43,955 bases of DNA from Cytobacillus firmus (GTDB taxonomy: Bacteria > Bacillota > Bacilli > Bacillales > Cytobacillaceae): positions 1 to 43,955 of the forward strand of contig NZ_JAMBOJ010000040.1 in the NCBI RefSeq assembly GCF_023715565.1, given 5' to 3'. Shown here in pieces: positions 1 to 7,374 of the stretch. A model generated the notes under the pieces. The model had not been told where the DNA came from, did no database searches, and saw only the letters and a program-made list of their open reading frames with translations. The stretch's first letter is position 1; every line of letters begins with the position of its first letter. Both the position numbers and the translations under genes were made by a program.

Positions 1-56
1 GCTTCCGCTTTAATCTCCAAAGAATAACTTTGTAACCTTTGCCCTTTTTTGGCCAT
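1..56 (-). CDS. IS3-type transposase OrfA, N-terminal fragment (runs off left edge)
   Basis: Only the first 18 codons are in the window, on the minus strand, starting at 56 with a good ribosome site (AAGGGGTG, 63-70). The peptide opens MAKKGQRLQSYSLEIKAEA, which resembles the start of the helix-turn-helix OrfA of IS3/IS150-type elements in Bacillaceae. OrfA would bind the element ends and, by frameshifting with OrfB, form the DDE transposase. The family call rests on this short opening plus the candidate element end just to the right, so it is tentative. Whether the element is intact cannot be judged here. Confidence 0.5.
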   Translation of the reverse strand, partial: MAKKGQRLQSYSLEIKAE

Positions 57-127
57 AAAAATCACCCCTTAAGTCAATGTTGCCCAACTGTGGGTTTTTC
101 AACATCTACTATAAGGGGTGCAGTCTA
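57..127 (-). mobile_element. Terminal region of the IS3-type element
   Basis: Read on the minus strand, the segment ending near 127 begins TAGACTGCACCCCTTATAGT. This resembles the TGTACTGACCCC-type ends I recall for IS150-like elements. CACCCCTTA (64-72) and TAAGGGGTG (112-120) form an inverted repeat. Between them, GCCCA-actg-TGGG followed by five T on the plus strand looks like a small hairpin terminator inside the element end. The outer boundary (about 127) is a guess; the other end and any target duplication lie outside the window. Confidence 0.4.
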
Positions 128-154
128 AACAGGGCTGGCTTTAAATATATTATT

Positions 155-289
155 CTATAAATCTGTCATTCCCATGCATTTTTCGCACTTGTTTCCGTAG
201 CATTCATGCTGTTCGTCGATCGACTTCCCACATTCTGAACATTGCTTTGCCGGCAGGTTTCTGAAAAACTCCATAATGTTTTGAATCAT
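155..289 (-). CDS. yhfH: YhfH family small zinc-ribbon protein
   Basis: A 44-residue protein with a strong ribosome site (TTAGGAGGC) 7-8 bases before the ATG at 289. The N-terminal third is amphipathic (MIQNIMEFFRNLPAKQ) and is followed by five cysteines spaced CSEC, C-x4-C and CEKC (C17, C20, C30, C35, C38), so a structural zinc site is likely. The arrangement and neighbourhood (divergent from the MBL-fold gene yhfI) match the tiny YhfH family of Bacillaceae, whose function is unknown to me. A sigma-A promoter lies about 55 bases upstream. Confidence 0.8.
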   Translation of the reverse strand: MIQNIMEFFRNLPAKQCSECGKSIDEQHECYGNKCEKCMGMTDL

Positions 290-343
290 ACTGAAGCCTC
301 CTAATATGTGTTTTTGTTCTAAATAGTTTGATTATTTAAGTTT

Positions 344-372
344 ATTGTATTATAACAGTATTTTTGTGTCAA
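344..372 (-). promoter_or_regulatory. sigma-A promoter for yhfH
   Basis: On the minus strand the sequence reads TTGACA (367-372), 17 bases, TACAAT (344-349). This is a near-consensus vegetative promoter about 55 bases upstream of the yhfH start. Confidence 0.7.
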
Positions 373-399
373 CATCTGTTTCAATACAATTTTAAAAAA

Positions 400-428
400 G
401 TGAAAAAATAGGCATAATCGAGTATATT
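400..428 (+). promoter_or_regulatory. Candidate sigma-A promoter for yhfI-lplJ
   Basis: GTGAAA (400-405), 17 bases, TATATT (423-428) lies about 45 bases before the yhfI start. A second candidate, TTGATT-N17-TATAAC (328-356), overlaps the divergent yhfH promoter. Neither is a perfect match. Confidence 0.4.
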
Positions 429-476
429 GGACATAGGAAAACCAGGTTATCCAGTTATAGTAGGAGGGAATTTGTG

Positions 477-1211
477 ATGAAGTTAACTGTAATCGGCAGT
501 TGGGGCGGATATCCTAAAGCAGATGGGGCCAGTTCCGGGTATTTGCTTGAGCATGAAGGATTTCATTTGCTGGTCGACTGTGGAAGCGGCGTGCTTTCAA
601 AAATGCAGAATTTTTTTCAGCCAGAAGACTTAGATGGGCTGATTATCTCGCATTATCATCCAGATCATATTGCGGATATAGGAGTGCTGCAGCATGCCAG
701 GCTCATTCAGGGTTTCCTGGGTAAGAAAACAGCTGCACTCTCGATTTATGGACATTCTTTCGACCAGACTGAATTTGCCAAACTTACATATAAGGATATT
801 ACAAAAGGAGTTGCCTATGATCCTGAAGGCACTCTCACAGCAGGACCATTTCAAATCCGCTTTATGAAAACCAACCATCCTGTGCCATGTTATGCAATGA
901 GAATTGAAGCAGACGGCAAAACACTGGTTTACACGGCAGATACTTCTTATAAAGAAGAGCTGGTGGCATTTAGCGAAAATGCTGATCTATTAGTTTGCGA
1001 GTGTAATTTTTATGGTCATCAGAACGGGAAAAGTGCAGGGCATATGACAAGCCTGGATGCTGGAACATTGGCAAGCAAAGCAAAGGTGAATAATCTGCTG
1101 CTGACACACTTGCCTCATTATGGTGAACTTCGAAAGCTGAAGGAGGAGGCAACGACTAAATATGCCGGCCCTATTTCTATAGCCGATTACCAATGGTCTC
1201 ATATTTTTTAA
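477..1211 (+). CDS. yhfI: MBL-fold metal-dependent hydrolase YhfI
   Basis: A 244-residue metallo-beta-lactamase-fold protein of the RNase Z/ElaC-like group. The metal-binding signature SHYHPDHIAD (HxHxDH, about residues 58-67) is present, with further ligands expected in the TNHP, YTADTSY and LLLTHLPHY segments. It should be a cytoplasmic hydrolase with a two-zinc centre; the substrate is not known. I chose the ATG at 477 (MKLTVIG) rather than the GTG at 474 because TAGGAGGG at 461-468 is better spaced for it. lplJ follows 12 bases after the stop with its own AAGGAGG, so the two are probably co-transcribed, as in B. subtilis. Confidence 0.85.
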   Translation: MKLTVIGSWGGYPKADGASSGYLLEHEGFHLLVDCGSGVLSKMQNFFQPEDLDGLIISHYHPDHIADIGVLQHARLIQGFLGKKTAALSIYGHSFDQTEFAKLTYKDITKGVAYDPEGTLTAGPFQIRFMKTNHPVPCYAMRIEADGKTLVYTADTSYKEELVAFSENADLLVCECNFYGHQNGKSAGHMTSLDAGTLASKAKVNNLLLTHLPHYGELRKLKEEATTKYAGPISIADYQWSHIF

Positions 1212-1223
1212 GGAGGAAAACTG

Positions 1224-2213
1224 ATGCTATTTATCGACAACCAGGGAATCACAGATCCCAGAATTAACCTTGCTATTGAGGAATATGCACTAAAAAATCT
1301 TGATATTGAAGAAACCTATTTGCTGTTTTATATTAATGAACCTTCCATTATTATCGGAAAAAACCAGAATACGGTGGAAGAGATTAACACGGAATACGTT
1401 GAGGATAATGGCATCCATGTTGTCAGAAGGCTATCTGGAGGTGGGGCCGTTTATCATGACTTAGGCAATCTCAACTTCAGTTTTATTACGAAAGATGATG
1501 GTGACAGCTTTCACAACTTCCAAAAGTTTACCGAACCGGTTACAGAAGCTTTGCAGAAGCTTGGTGTGAATGCAGAATTAAGCGGCCGGAATGATCTGAT
1601 GGCAGAAGGCAGAAAAATATCTGGAAATGCCCAGTTTTCCACCAAAGGGAGAATGTTTAGCCATGGCACCCTCTTGTTTGATTCCGAAATTGAAAATGTC
1701 GTTTCAGCGCTTAAGGTAAAGAAAGATAAAATTGAATCAAAGGGCATTAAATCAATTCGAAGCCGGGTTGCTAATATCTCGGAGTTCCTGGGTGAAAAAA
1801 TCACGATCGAAGAATTTCGCACTTTGCTTCTAAAAAATATTTTTGGAGATTTAGATGAAATTCCGGAGTACAAGCTTACGGATGAGGACTGGGAACGAAT
1901 TCACCAGCTGTCCAGAGAGCGTTACCAAAACTGGGATTGGAATTATGGAAGATCACCTAAATTTGATCTTCAGCATTCTCACCGCTTCCCTGTTGGTCAA
2001 ATTGACATCAGACTTAATGTCACAAAAGGAAAAATTGAGGGATGCAAAATATACGGAGACTTCTTTGGGGTTGGCGATGTTAGTGAAATAGAAAACAAGC
2101 TGACAGGAACTCGCTATGAAAAGTCAGAGATTGAAAAGGCTCTCGAAGGAGTGGAAATTAAGCATTATTTCGGAAATGTGACTAAAGAAGAATTCGTTAA
2201 CCTGGTGTATTAA
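1224..2213 (+). CDS. lplJ: Lipoate-protein ligase LplJ
   Basis: A 329-residue lipoate-protein ligase of the LplA/LplJ type. It activates free lipoate with ATP to lipoyl-AMP and transfers it to lipoyl domains of 2-oxoacid dehydrogenases and GcvH. The biotin/lipoate ligase signature RRLSGGGAVYHD is at residues 68-79. The likely lipoyl-AMP-binding lysine is in GRKISGNAQ (K131). The C-terminal accessory domain is present (about 250-329), so the length is normal. It follows yhfI closely and ends at a hairpin terminator. Scavenging lipoate complements de novo synthesis through LipA/LipM/LipL. Confidence 0.92.
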   Translation: MLFIDNQGITDPRINLAIEEYALKNLDIEETYLLFYINEPSIIIGKNQNTVEEINTEYVEDNGIHVVRRLSGGGAVYHDLGNLNFSFITKDDGDSFHNFQKFTEPVTEALQKLGVNAELSGRNDLMAEGRKISGNAQFSTKGRMFSHGTLLFDSEIENVVSALKVKKDKIESKGIKSIRSRVANISEFLGEKITIEEFRTLLLKNIFGDLDEIPEYKLTDEDWERIHQLSRERYQNWDWNYGRSPKFDLQHSHRFPVGQIDIRLNVTKGKIEGCKIYGDFFGVGDVSEIENKLTGTRYEKSEIEKALEGVEIKHYFGNVTKEEFVNLVY

Positions 2214-2220
2214 TGAAAGA

Positions 2221-2245
2221 GAGCTGGCATAATGCCGGCTTTTCT
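2221..2245 (+). terminator. Terminator after lplJ
   Basis: AGCTGGCA-taa-TGCCGGCT (one G-U pair) is followed by TTTCTTATTC. Confidence 0.7.
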
Positions 2246-2313
2246 TATTCTTATATGGTCTTGCGAGCCAGTCACTCAGAAAAAAAGAAATTGTGAAAGA
2301 TTCGCCTTCCTAC

Positions 2314-2342
2314 TTGAATACAAAAATTTCTTTCAATATAAT
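2314..2342 (+). promoter_or_regulatory. sigma-A promoter for lcfB
   Basis: TTGAAT (2314-2319), 17 bases, TATAAT (2337-2342). The transcription start would fall about 20 bases before the FadR operator. TATATTTAGAAAATT (2342-2356), just past the -10, matches the CodY consensus AATTTTCWGAAAATT at 12 of 15 positions, too weak to call alone. Confidence 0.75.
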
Positions 2343-2369
2343 ATATTTAGAAAATTTATTTAATAAAAA

Positions 2370-2387
2370 TGAATGACTATTCATTCA
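2370..2387 (+). promoter_or_regulatory. FadR operator upstream of lcfB
   Basis: TGAATGACTATTCATTCA is an 18-base palindrome that fits, at every position, the B. subtilis FadR consensus I know (TGAATGAMTANTCATTCA). FadR is a TetR-family repressor released by long-chain acyl-CoA. The site lies downstream of the promoter and just before the lcfB ribosome site, so FadR would block elongation or initiation of this fatty-acid activation gene. Confidence 0.9.
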
Positions 2388-2404
2388 TTGTAGGGGGAGT
2401 GTAA

Positions 2405-3961
2405 ATGAATTTAACAGAGCAGCTGCATGAAACGGCGATTAAAATGGGCGATAAGACTGCCTATTATTTTATGGATCAGTCCAGTACGTACGCGGAGCTT
2501 GATGGTGCTGTAACTAAATTTGCGGATGGGCTTTCTAAGCTGGGAGTGAAAAAAGGAGATCATATTGCTCTTTTACTGGGGAATTCACCGCATTTCGTTA
2601 TCGGCCTCCATGGAGCATTGCGGCTTGGAGCAACTGTTATACCGATCAACCCAATTTATACACCTGATGAAATCGGCTACATTGTAAATAATGGTGATGT
2701 AAAAGCGGTTGTCACGCTTGATCTATTAGTGCCTTTAATTGAGAAAATGCATTCGGCGCTTCCAAAGGTGGATAACTATATTATTTGTGAAACGCCCCAA
2801 GGACAAGCCTCAGAACAGAATCTGACTGTATTATCTGCTTTTCCAAAAATGAAATCGTTTACACAATTAATTGCTTCAGGTGAAATTGGATTTAAAGGCC
2901 CTAAACTCGAAGAAGATGAAACAGCAGTTATCCTATATACATCCGGTACAACAGGAAAGCCAAAAGGGGCCATGCTTACACATAAAAACCTCTACAGCAA
3001 TGCAAAGGATGTAAGCGACTATTTACACATGAATGAGAATGACCGGGTTATTACGACTCTGCCTATGTTCCATGTGTTCTGTTTAACGGTAGCTCTCAAT
3101 GCACCTCTGATGAATGGGGCTACCATTTTAATAGATCCAAAATTCAGCCCGAAAGAGATTTTCAGGCTAGCCAAAAAATATGAACCTACTGTTTTTGCTG
3201 GAGTTCCTACTATGTACAATTTCCTTCTTCAATATGAAGATGGCAATCCGGAAGATCTGAAATCATTAAGGCTGTGCATATCAGGTGGTGCTGCCATGCC
3301 GGTTGCGCTTCTCCATGGTTTTGAGAAGAAATTCAATGTAATTGTTTCGGAAGGATACGGTCTTTCAGAAGCTTCTCCGGTTACCTGCTTCAATCCGCTT
3401 GATAAACCGCGTAAAGCAGGATCGATCGGACAATCCATTATGAACGTTGAGAATAAAGTCGTAAATGAATTGGGCGAGGAAGTTTCTGTTGGTGAAGTTG
3501 GTGAATTGATCGTACGCGGGCCAAACGTAATGAAGGGGTACTACAAGCTGCCGGAAGAAACCGCCGCCACAATCCGTGATGGCTGGCTTTATACAGGGGA
3601 CCTTGCAAAAAGGGATGAGGAAGGCTATTTCTATATCGTTGACCGTAAAAAGGATCTTATTTTAGTCGGCGGCTATAATGTATATCCGCGGGAAGTAGAA
3701 GAGGTGCTTTATAATCACGGGCAGATTGTAGAAGCTGCTGTATTGGGCGTGCCTGACCCGAATCTGGGTGAAGCGGTAAAGTGTTATGTAGTAACAAATA
3801 ACCCTCAGCTGACAGAAGAAATGCTACTTGCATACTGTGCAGAGCATCTGGCTAGATATAAAGTGCCTTCATCGATCGAATTTTTAGAGGAGCTTCCAAA
3901 GAATACAACTGGCAAAATCTTACGAAGGGCATTAAAGAATCAGGTTCTTCAGGCTAAATAG
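2405..3961 (+). CDS. lcfB: Long-chain fatty acid-CoA ligase (LcfB/YhfL type)
   Basis: A 518-residue ANL-superfamily adenylating enzyme that converts a fatty acid, ATP and CoA to acyl-CoA, the entry step of beta-oxidation. The P-loop-like motif [16 protein letters not shown] is at residues 178-193. YGLSEASPV (acyl/AMP site), GWLYTGDL and the hinge DRKKDLI are all present, and the catalytic lysine is K504 in TTGKILRR. Length matches B. subtilis LcfB, and the gene sits at the equivalent place after lplJ. The start ATG follows TAGGGGGAG. Upstream are a sigma-A promoter and a FadR operator; downstream is a terminator, so it is probably monocistronic. Confidence 0.9.
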   Translation: MNLTEQLHETAIKMGDKTAYYFMDQSSTYAELDGAVTKFADGLSKLGVKKGDHIALLLGNSPHFVIGLHGALRLGATVIPINPIYTPDEIGYIVNNGDVKAVVTLDLLVPLIEKMHSALPKVDNYIICETPQGQASEQNLTVLSAFPKMKSFTQLIASGEIGFKGPKLEEDETAVILYTSGTTGKPKGAMLTHKNLYSNAKDVSDYLHMNENDRVITTLPMFHVFCLTVALNAPLMNGATILIDPKFSPKEIFRLAKKYEPTVFAGVPTMYNFLLQYEDGNPEDLKSLRLCISGGAAMPVALLHGFEKKFNVIVSEGYGLSEASPVTCFNPLDKPRKAGSIGQSIMNVENKVVNELGEEVSVGEVGELIVRGPNVMKGYYKLPEETAATIRDGWLYTGDLAKRDEEGYFYIVDRKKDLILVGGYNVYPREVEEVLYNHGQIVEAAVLGVPDPNLGEAVKCYVVTNNPQLTEEMLLAYCAEHLARYKVPSSIEFLEELPKNTTGKILRRALKNQVLQAK

Positions 3962-3968
3962 GTTTTTA

Positions 3969-3998
3969 AGGGCAGGCATGGCATTTGTCTGTCCTTTT
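3969..3998 (+). terminator. Terminator after lcfB
   Basis: AGGGCAGGCA (3969-3978) pairs with TGTCTGTCCT (3986-3995) using two G-U pairs, then TTTTC follows. Confidence 0.7.
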
Positions 3999-4032
3999 CT
4001 ATTCTTAATCTGAATTGCTAAATCTGAAAGGG

Positions 4033-4044
4033 TTTTCGCGAAAA
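4033..4044 (+). promoter_or_regulatory. 12-bp palindrome upstream of the enoyl-CoA hydratase
   Basis: TTTTCGCGAAAA is a perfect palindrome about 48 bases before the next start codon. It could be a repressor operator; no factor is recognised. No convincing -35/-10 pair is visible around it. Confidence 0.25.
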
Positions 4045-4091
4045 TTATCGAATTAAATTATTAGATAGCAAAAGAAAGAGGAGAGATACAT

Positions 4092-4868
4092 ATGAGTTCT
4101 ATTGCAGTTGAAAAAAAAGGCCATATTGCGGTAGTGACGATTAACCGCCCTGATGCAATGAATGCTTTTAATTATGAAACTTTGTCGGAGCTCCAGGAAT
4201 CAGTTGAAAAACTGCGCACCAGTCCTGATGTCCGTGTTGTTATTTTTACAGGGGCTGGAGAAAAAGCTTTCAGCGTTGGAGCGGATCTTAAAGAGCGCAG
4301 GACACTTTCTGACGTGGAAGTACGCAGAAATGTATATAAAATAGGTGAGGTATTCTCCCTGATTGATCAGCTTCCGCAGCCTACTATTGCTGCTATAAAC
4401 GGTTTTGCGTTCGGTGGAGGGATGGAATTAGCACTATCCTGCGACTTCCGCATTGCAGTTTCAGGCACTTCCATGGGACTCACAGAAACAAGCTTAGCCA
4501 TCATACCTGGTGCAGGCGGCACACAGAGGCTGCCAAGACTAATTGGCCAGGCTAAAGCCCTTGAATTAATTTTGACTGCAAAAAGGCTAACTTCTGAAGA
4601 AGCGCTTGCTTACGGCATCCTTACTAAAGTAGCTGAAAAGGATAATCTCTTAAATGATTGTTTTGAATTTGCCGGACAAATGCTTAACAATGGACCACTT
4701 GCCCTTCAACAGGCTAAATTTGCTGTAAAGCATGGCATGGGCGTTGATTTGCAGACTGGGCTTCAGATTGAAAGAAAGGCATACGAAGTTATTATCCCAA
4801 CGGAAGATAGAGTTGAAGCACTTTCAGCTTTTGCCGAAAAAAGAAAACCTGAGTTTAAGGGGAAATAA
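4092..4868 (+). CDS. Enoyl-CoA hydratase/isomerase family protein
   Basis: A 258-residue crotonase. It should hydrate trans-2-enoyl-CoA (or a related branched substrate such as methylglutaconyl-CoA) to the 3-hydroxyacyl-CoA. Oxyanion-hole segments are FSVGADLKE (about 60-68) and NGFAFGGGME (103-112). Both catalytic glutamates of the hydratase type are in place: E112 after GGGM, and E132 in GLTETSL followed by IPGAGGTQRLPR. This argues for a true hydratase rather than an isomerase-only member. The start ATG follows AAAGAGGAGAG. Together with lcfB upstream it suggests fatty or branched acyl-CoA breakdown, but no FadR box lies directly upstream. A degenerate repeat copy begins five bases after the stop. 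Confidence 0.85.
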   Translation: MSSIAVEKKGHIAVVTINRPDAMNAFNYETLSELQESVEKLRTSPDVRVVIFTGAGEKAFSVGADLKERRTLSDVEVRRNVYKIGEVFSLIDQLPQPTIAAINGFAFGGGMELALSCDFRIAVSGTSMGLTETSLAIIPGAGGTQRLPRLIGQAKALELILTAKRLTSEEALAYGILTKVAEKDNLLNDCFEFAGQMLNNGPLALQQAKFAVKHGMGVDLQTGLQIERKAYEVIIPTEDRVEALSAFAEKRKPEFKGK

Positions 4869-4873
4869 AATAA

Positions 4874-5108
4874 GGCTATTTCCGCAAAATCTGTTGCTAT
4901 TTACTGAGTTGATTGTAGTGGAAATTGAGAGATCCTTGAAAATGCATGCGAATATTTTCTTCACGCAGTGTTAACTCAAGATAGGAGATTCAAAATCCTA
5001 CGGCAGTAGCGGGACAGGTGAGATCTCACAGGCGAGCAGTGTCAAGCAGGCTCTCCGCCCGCCTCGTGATTCGCTCTAGCAACCTCTCGCTGAATCAACG
5101 GACAATAT
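4874..5108 (-). repeat. Interspersed repeat, copy A (degenerate, opposite orientation, one end lost)
   Basis: This is the oldest-looking copy of a family also at 8209-8489 and 18564-18810, in reverse orientation to those two. It starts with GGCTATTTCCGC (counterpart of the GGCTGTTTTCGC end) and keeps TGAGTTGATTGTAGTGG, AGCGGGACAGGTGAG and ATCAACGGACAA. Many substitutions are scattered through it, and an 11-base stretch (ATATTATATTT) is missing. The distal end (…TACGAAAAGAGCC) is absent; a terminator follows instead. It lies five bases after the enoyl-CoA hydratase stop. With the terminator, CodY-like box and promoter it fills the 4869-5286 intergenic region. Confidence 0.85.
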
Positions 5109-5116
5109 GTAAAATG

Positions 5117-5149
5117 AAACACCGCAGCATTTTTGTCGGTGTTTTTTTT
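5117..5149 (+). terminator. Terminator downstream of the enoyl-CoA hydratase and repeat copy A
   Basis: AAACACCG (5117-5124) pairs with CGGTGTTT (5137-5144) and the run continues as T to 5149. The loop is cagcatttttgt. Confidence 0.7.
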
Positions 5150-5157
5150 AATATAAT

Positions 5158-5172
5158 AATTTTTTGAAAATT
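5158..5172 (+). promoter_or_regulatory. CodY-like box upstream of the ABC transporter
   Basis: AATTTTTTGAAAATT matches the CodY consensus AATTTTCWGAAAATT at 14 of 15 positions. It ends 13 bases before the -35 hexamer of the transporter promoter, a place where CodY (active with GTP and branched-chain amino acids) could repress transcription. Confidence 0.6.
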
Positions 5173-5185
5173 ATTAAAAAATCTC

Positions 5186-5214
5186 TTGAATCGCACGGGT
5201 ATTGACTATATAAT
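5186..5214 (+). promoter_or_regulatory. sigma-A promoter of the ABC transporter operon
   Basis: TTGAAT (5186-5191), 17 bases, TATAAT (5209-5214). The leader of about 65 bases is AT-rich, has a short tandem repeat of AAAAGCAT units (5223-5243), and contains no T-box. Confidence 0.75.
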
Positions 5215-5286
5215 TTAGTGAACAAAAGCATAAAAGCATAAAAGTGATAAAGTAAAAGGATAGAGATAAAAGGGGGATCAACCAGT

Positions 5287-6297
5287 ATGTTAGAGAGAGT
5301 AAAAACATTTAAAGCTATAGCTGCCGCAGGTCTTATAGGAACTTTACTGCTGAGTGGCTGCGGAAGTGAAAGTACAAATGGGGAAGACGGCTCTGCGGGT
5401 AAAGAAAAGGGAGAGTCAATTAATATAGGAGTTACTCAGATTGTCGAGCATCCTTCGTTAGATGCGGCACTGGAAGGTTTTAAAAAGGCAATAGAGGATT
5501 CAGGCATTGAAGCAAGCTATGATGTCCAGATTGCGCAGGGGGACCAGAATAATAATCAATCCATTGCCAATAATTTTGCCGGAGATGGAGTAGACCTGAT
5601 CTTTGCCAACTCTACCCCAAGTGCATTAAGTGCCCTCAATGCAACGAAGGATATACCGATTGTATTTACTTCAGTAACTGATCCAGTGGGAGCACAATTA
5701 GTAAAATCAATGGAATCTCCAGAAGGAAATATAACTGGAACAACAGATACGCATCCTGATGCGATACCCAACATGGTTAAATTTATAGATGAACAGTTTG
5801 AGGCTGAAACGGTGGGTGTTATTTACAATTCCGGAGAACAAAATTCAGAGGTTCAAATTGAAAAGGTGAAGGAAGCACTGTCAGGTACAGATATGAAATT
5901 GGCCGAAGCTACCGTATCCAATTCTTCTGAAGTGAAACAGGCTGCTGAATCACTTGTCGGAAAAGCAGATGCCATCTATATTATTACGGATAATACTGTC
6001 GTTTCCGCTTTAGAATCTGTCATTCAGGTTTCAAATGACAATGATATCCCGCTTTTCGTAGGAGAGCTGGATTCTGTTAAACGCGGGGGCTTTGCTGCTT
6101 ACGGATTTGACTATGAAGATATTGGATATGAAGCCGGGGAAATGGCGGCGAAAATCCTAAAAGAAGGCAAGAAGCCATCCGAACTGCCTGTCCAATATCC
6201 GCAGAATCTAAAGCTGGTAATCAATAAAAAGGCTGCAGGAGAAATGGGCATTGACTTTAAAGAGGAATGGAACGGGCTTGCTGAGTTTGTGGAGTAA
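5287..6297 (+). CDS. ABC transporter substrate-binding lipoprotein (TrpX-like, ABC_sub_bind family)
   Basis: A 336-residue extracytoplasmic solute-binding lipoprotein. It has a signal peptide (KTFKAIAAAGLIGTLL) and lipobox LLSGC with the lipidated cysteine at C25, followed by a low-complexity Ser/Gly/Glu linker. The mature part (INIGVTQIVEHPSLDAALEGF…, SVTDPVGAQLV, GTTD) is typical of the ABC_sub_bind family, paired with BPD_transp_2 permeases. Some family members are predicted tryptophan or other aromatic amino acid carriers. The substrate cannot be fixed from sequence; a CodY-like box supports an amino acid or peptide-derived substrate. It is first in a three-gene operon with permease and ATPase. 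The start follows AAAAGGGGGATC. Confidence 0.85.
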   Translation: MLERVKTFKAIAAAGLIGTLLLSGCGSESTNGEDGSAGKEKGESINIGVTQIVEHPSLDAALEGFKKAIEDSGIEASYDVQIAQGDQNNNQSIANNFAGDGVDLIFANSTPSALSALNATKDIPIVFTSVTDPVGAQLVKSMESPEGNITGTTDTHPDAIPNMVKFIDEQFEAETVGVIYNSGEQNSEVQIEKVKEALSGTDMKLAEATVSNSSEVKQAAESLVGKADAIYIITDNTVVSALESVIQVSNDNDIPLFVGELDSVKRGGFAAYGFDYEDIGYEAGEMAAKILKEGKKPSELPVQYPQNLKLVINKKAAGEMGIDFKEEWNGLAEFVE

Positions 6298-6351
6298 TGT
6301 AAGCAAATAACCACCAACGCTTGCGCTTTTCTAATAGAAAGGGAGATTACT

Positions 6352-7374
6352 ATGCCAACAGCTATCTTTGGTTCCATTGAGGCAGGAGCAATTTATGCCT
6401 TAATGGCATTGGGGGTTTACCTCTCATTCAGAATATTGGATTTCCCCGATCTGACGGTGGATGGAAGCTTTGTAACGGGCGCATCTGTAGCAGCTGTCAT
6501 GATAGTAGGAGGATACAATCCTTTTTTGGCAACAATGACAGCGTTACTTGCGGGTTTTGCAGCAGGGTGTCTTACAGGCCTTCTTCATACAAAAGGAAAA
6601 ATTAATGCCCTCTTGTCCGGAATATTAATGATGATCGCGTTGTACTCTATCAATCTCCGGATTATGGGCAAGTCAAATGTTCCTCTGCTGTCTGAGGAAA
6701 CGTCCATCACAAAACTTACAGCATTCTGGCAGGGGCTTGGGGTTGATCAGGCTATCGAAAGCCTGTTTGGGGCACTGGGAATGAGTTTTGTTCCTAAAAC
6801 CTGGGGAATTCTATTGCTTATGCTGGTTTTGGCATTTGCTGTTAAGGTACTGATTGATCTGTTTTTAAAGACAGATATTGGATTGGCTATACGGGCGACT
6901 GGAGACAATGAAACGATGATCCGCAGCTTTTCTGCTGACACAGACCTCCTGAAGATAGCCGGCTTGGGTATTTCAAACGCACTGGTGGCATTTTCAGGAG
7001 CCTTAGTGGCACAGTATAACGGATTCAGTGATGTCGGAATGGGAATCGGGATGATCATCATCGGGCTTGCATCAGTAATCATCGGAGAAGCAATTTTCGG
7101 TGCAAAAACAATTGTCAGAGCTACACTGGCTGTTATCGGAGGAGCCATTCTATATCGGGTTATCGTAACTCTTGCATTGAGAGTGGAATTCCTTGAAACA
7201 GGAGATATGAAGCTGATTACAGCAGTAATCGTGATTGGTGCGCTGATTCTGCCCAAGCTTTTTCAGCAGCAGAAGGAGAAGCAGAGAAAGCGCAGAAGAT
7301 TGGCAGAAGCGAAAAAAATGAATGCATATGGGAAAAGTGGTGAACAATTTGCTGCAATTAAATCAGATTCATAA
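6352..7374 (+). CDS. ABC transporter permease (BPD_transp_2 family)
   Basis: A 340-residue integral membrane permease of the branched-chain amino acid/TrpY-like family. Multiple hydrophobic segments start at the N-terminus (IEAGAIYALMALGVYLSFRIL), and the family-typical FRILDFPDLTVDGSF opening and the LIRATGDN-like cytoplasmic loop (GLAIRATGDNETMIR) that docks the ATPase are present. It forms the membrane channel for the lipoprotein upstream. The C-terminus is a charged tail (KEKQRKRRRLAEAKK). It overlaps the ATPase reading frame by up to 53 bases, suggesting translational coupling. The ribosome site is GAAAGGGAG before the ATG. Confidence 0.85.
   Translation: MPTAIFGSIEAGAIYALMALGVYLSFRILDFPDLTVDGSFVTGASVAAVMIVGGYNPFLATMTALLAGFAAGCLTGLLHTKGKINALLSGILMMIALYSINLRIMGKSNVPLLSEETSITKLTAFWQGLGVDQAIESLFGALGMSFVPKTWGILLLMLVLAFAVKVLIDLFLKTDIGLAIRATGDNETMIRSFSADTDLLKIAGLGISNALVAFSGALVAQYNGFSDVGMGIGMIIIGLASVIIGEAIFGAKTIVRATLAVIGGAILYRVIVTLALRVEFLETGDMKLITAVIVIGALILPKLFQQQKEKQRKRRRLAEAKKMNAYGKSGEQFAAIKSDS

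Noticed and set aside
5117..5286. T-box riboswitch upstream of the TrpX-like ABC operon
   Set aside because: No TGGNACCGCG-type T-box core or specifier hairpin is present and the leader after the promoter is only about 65 bases.
6747..7256. Long minus-strand frame (169 codons) within the permease gene
   Set aside because: It is the mirror of a hydrophobic coding sequence, low in complexity (Ile/Ser/Pro rich), without a ribosome site.
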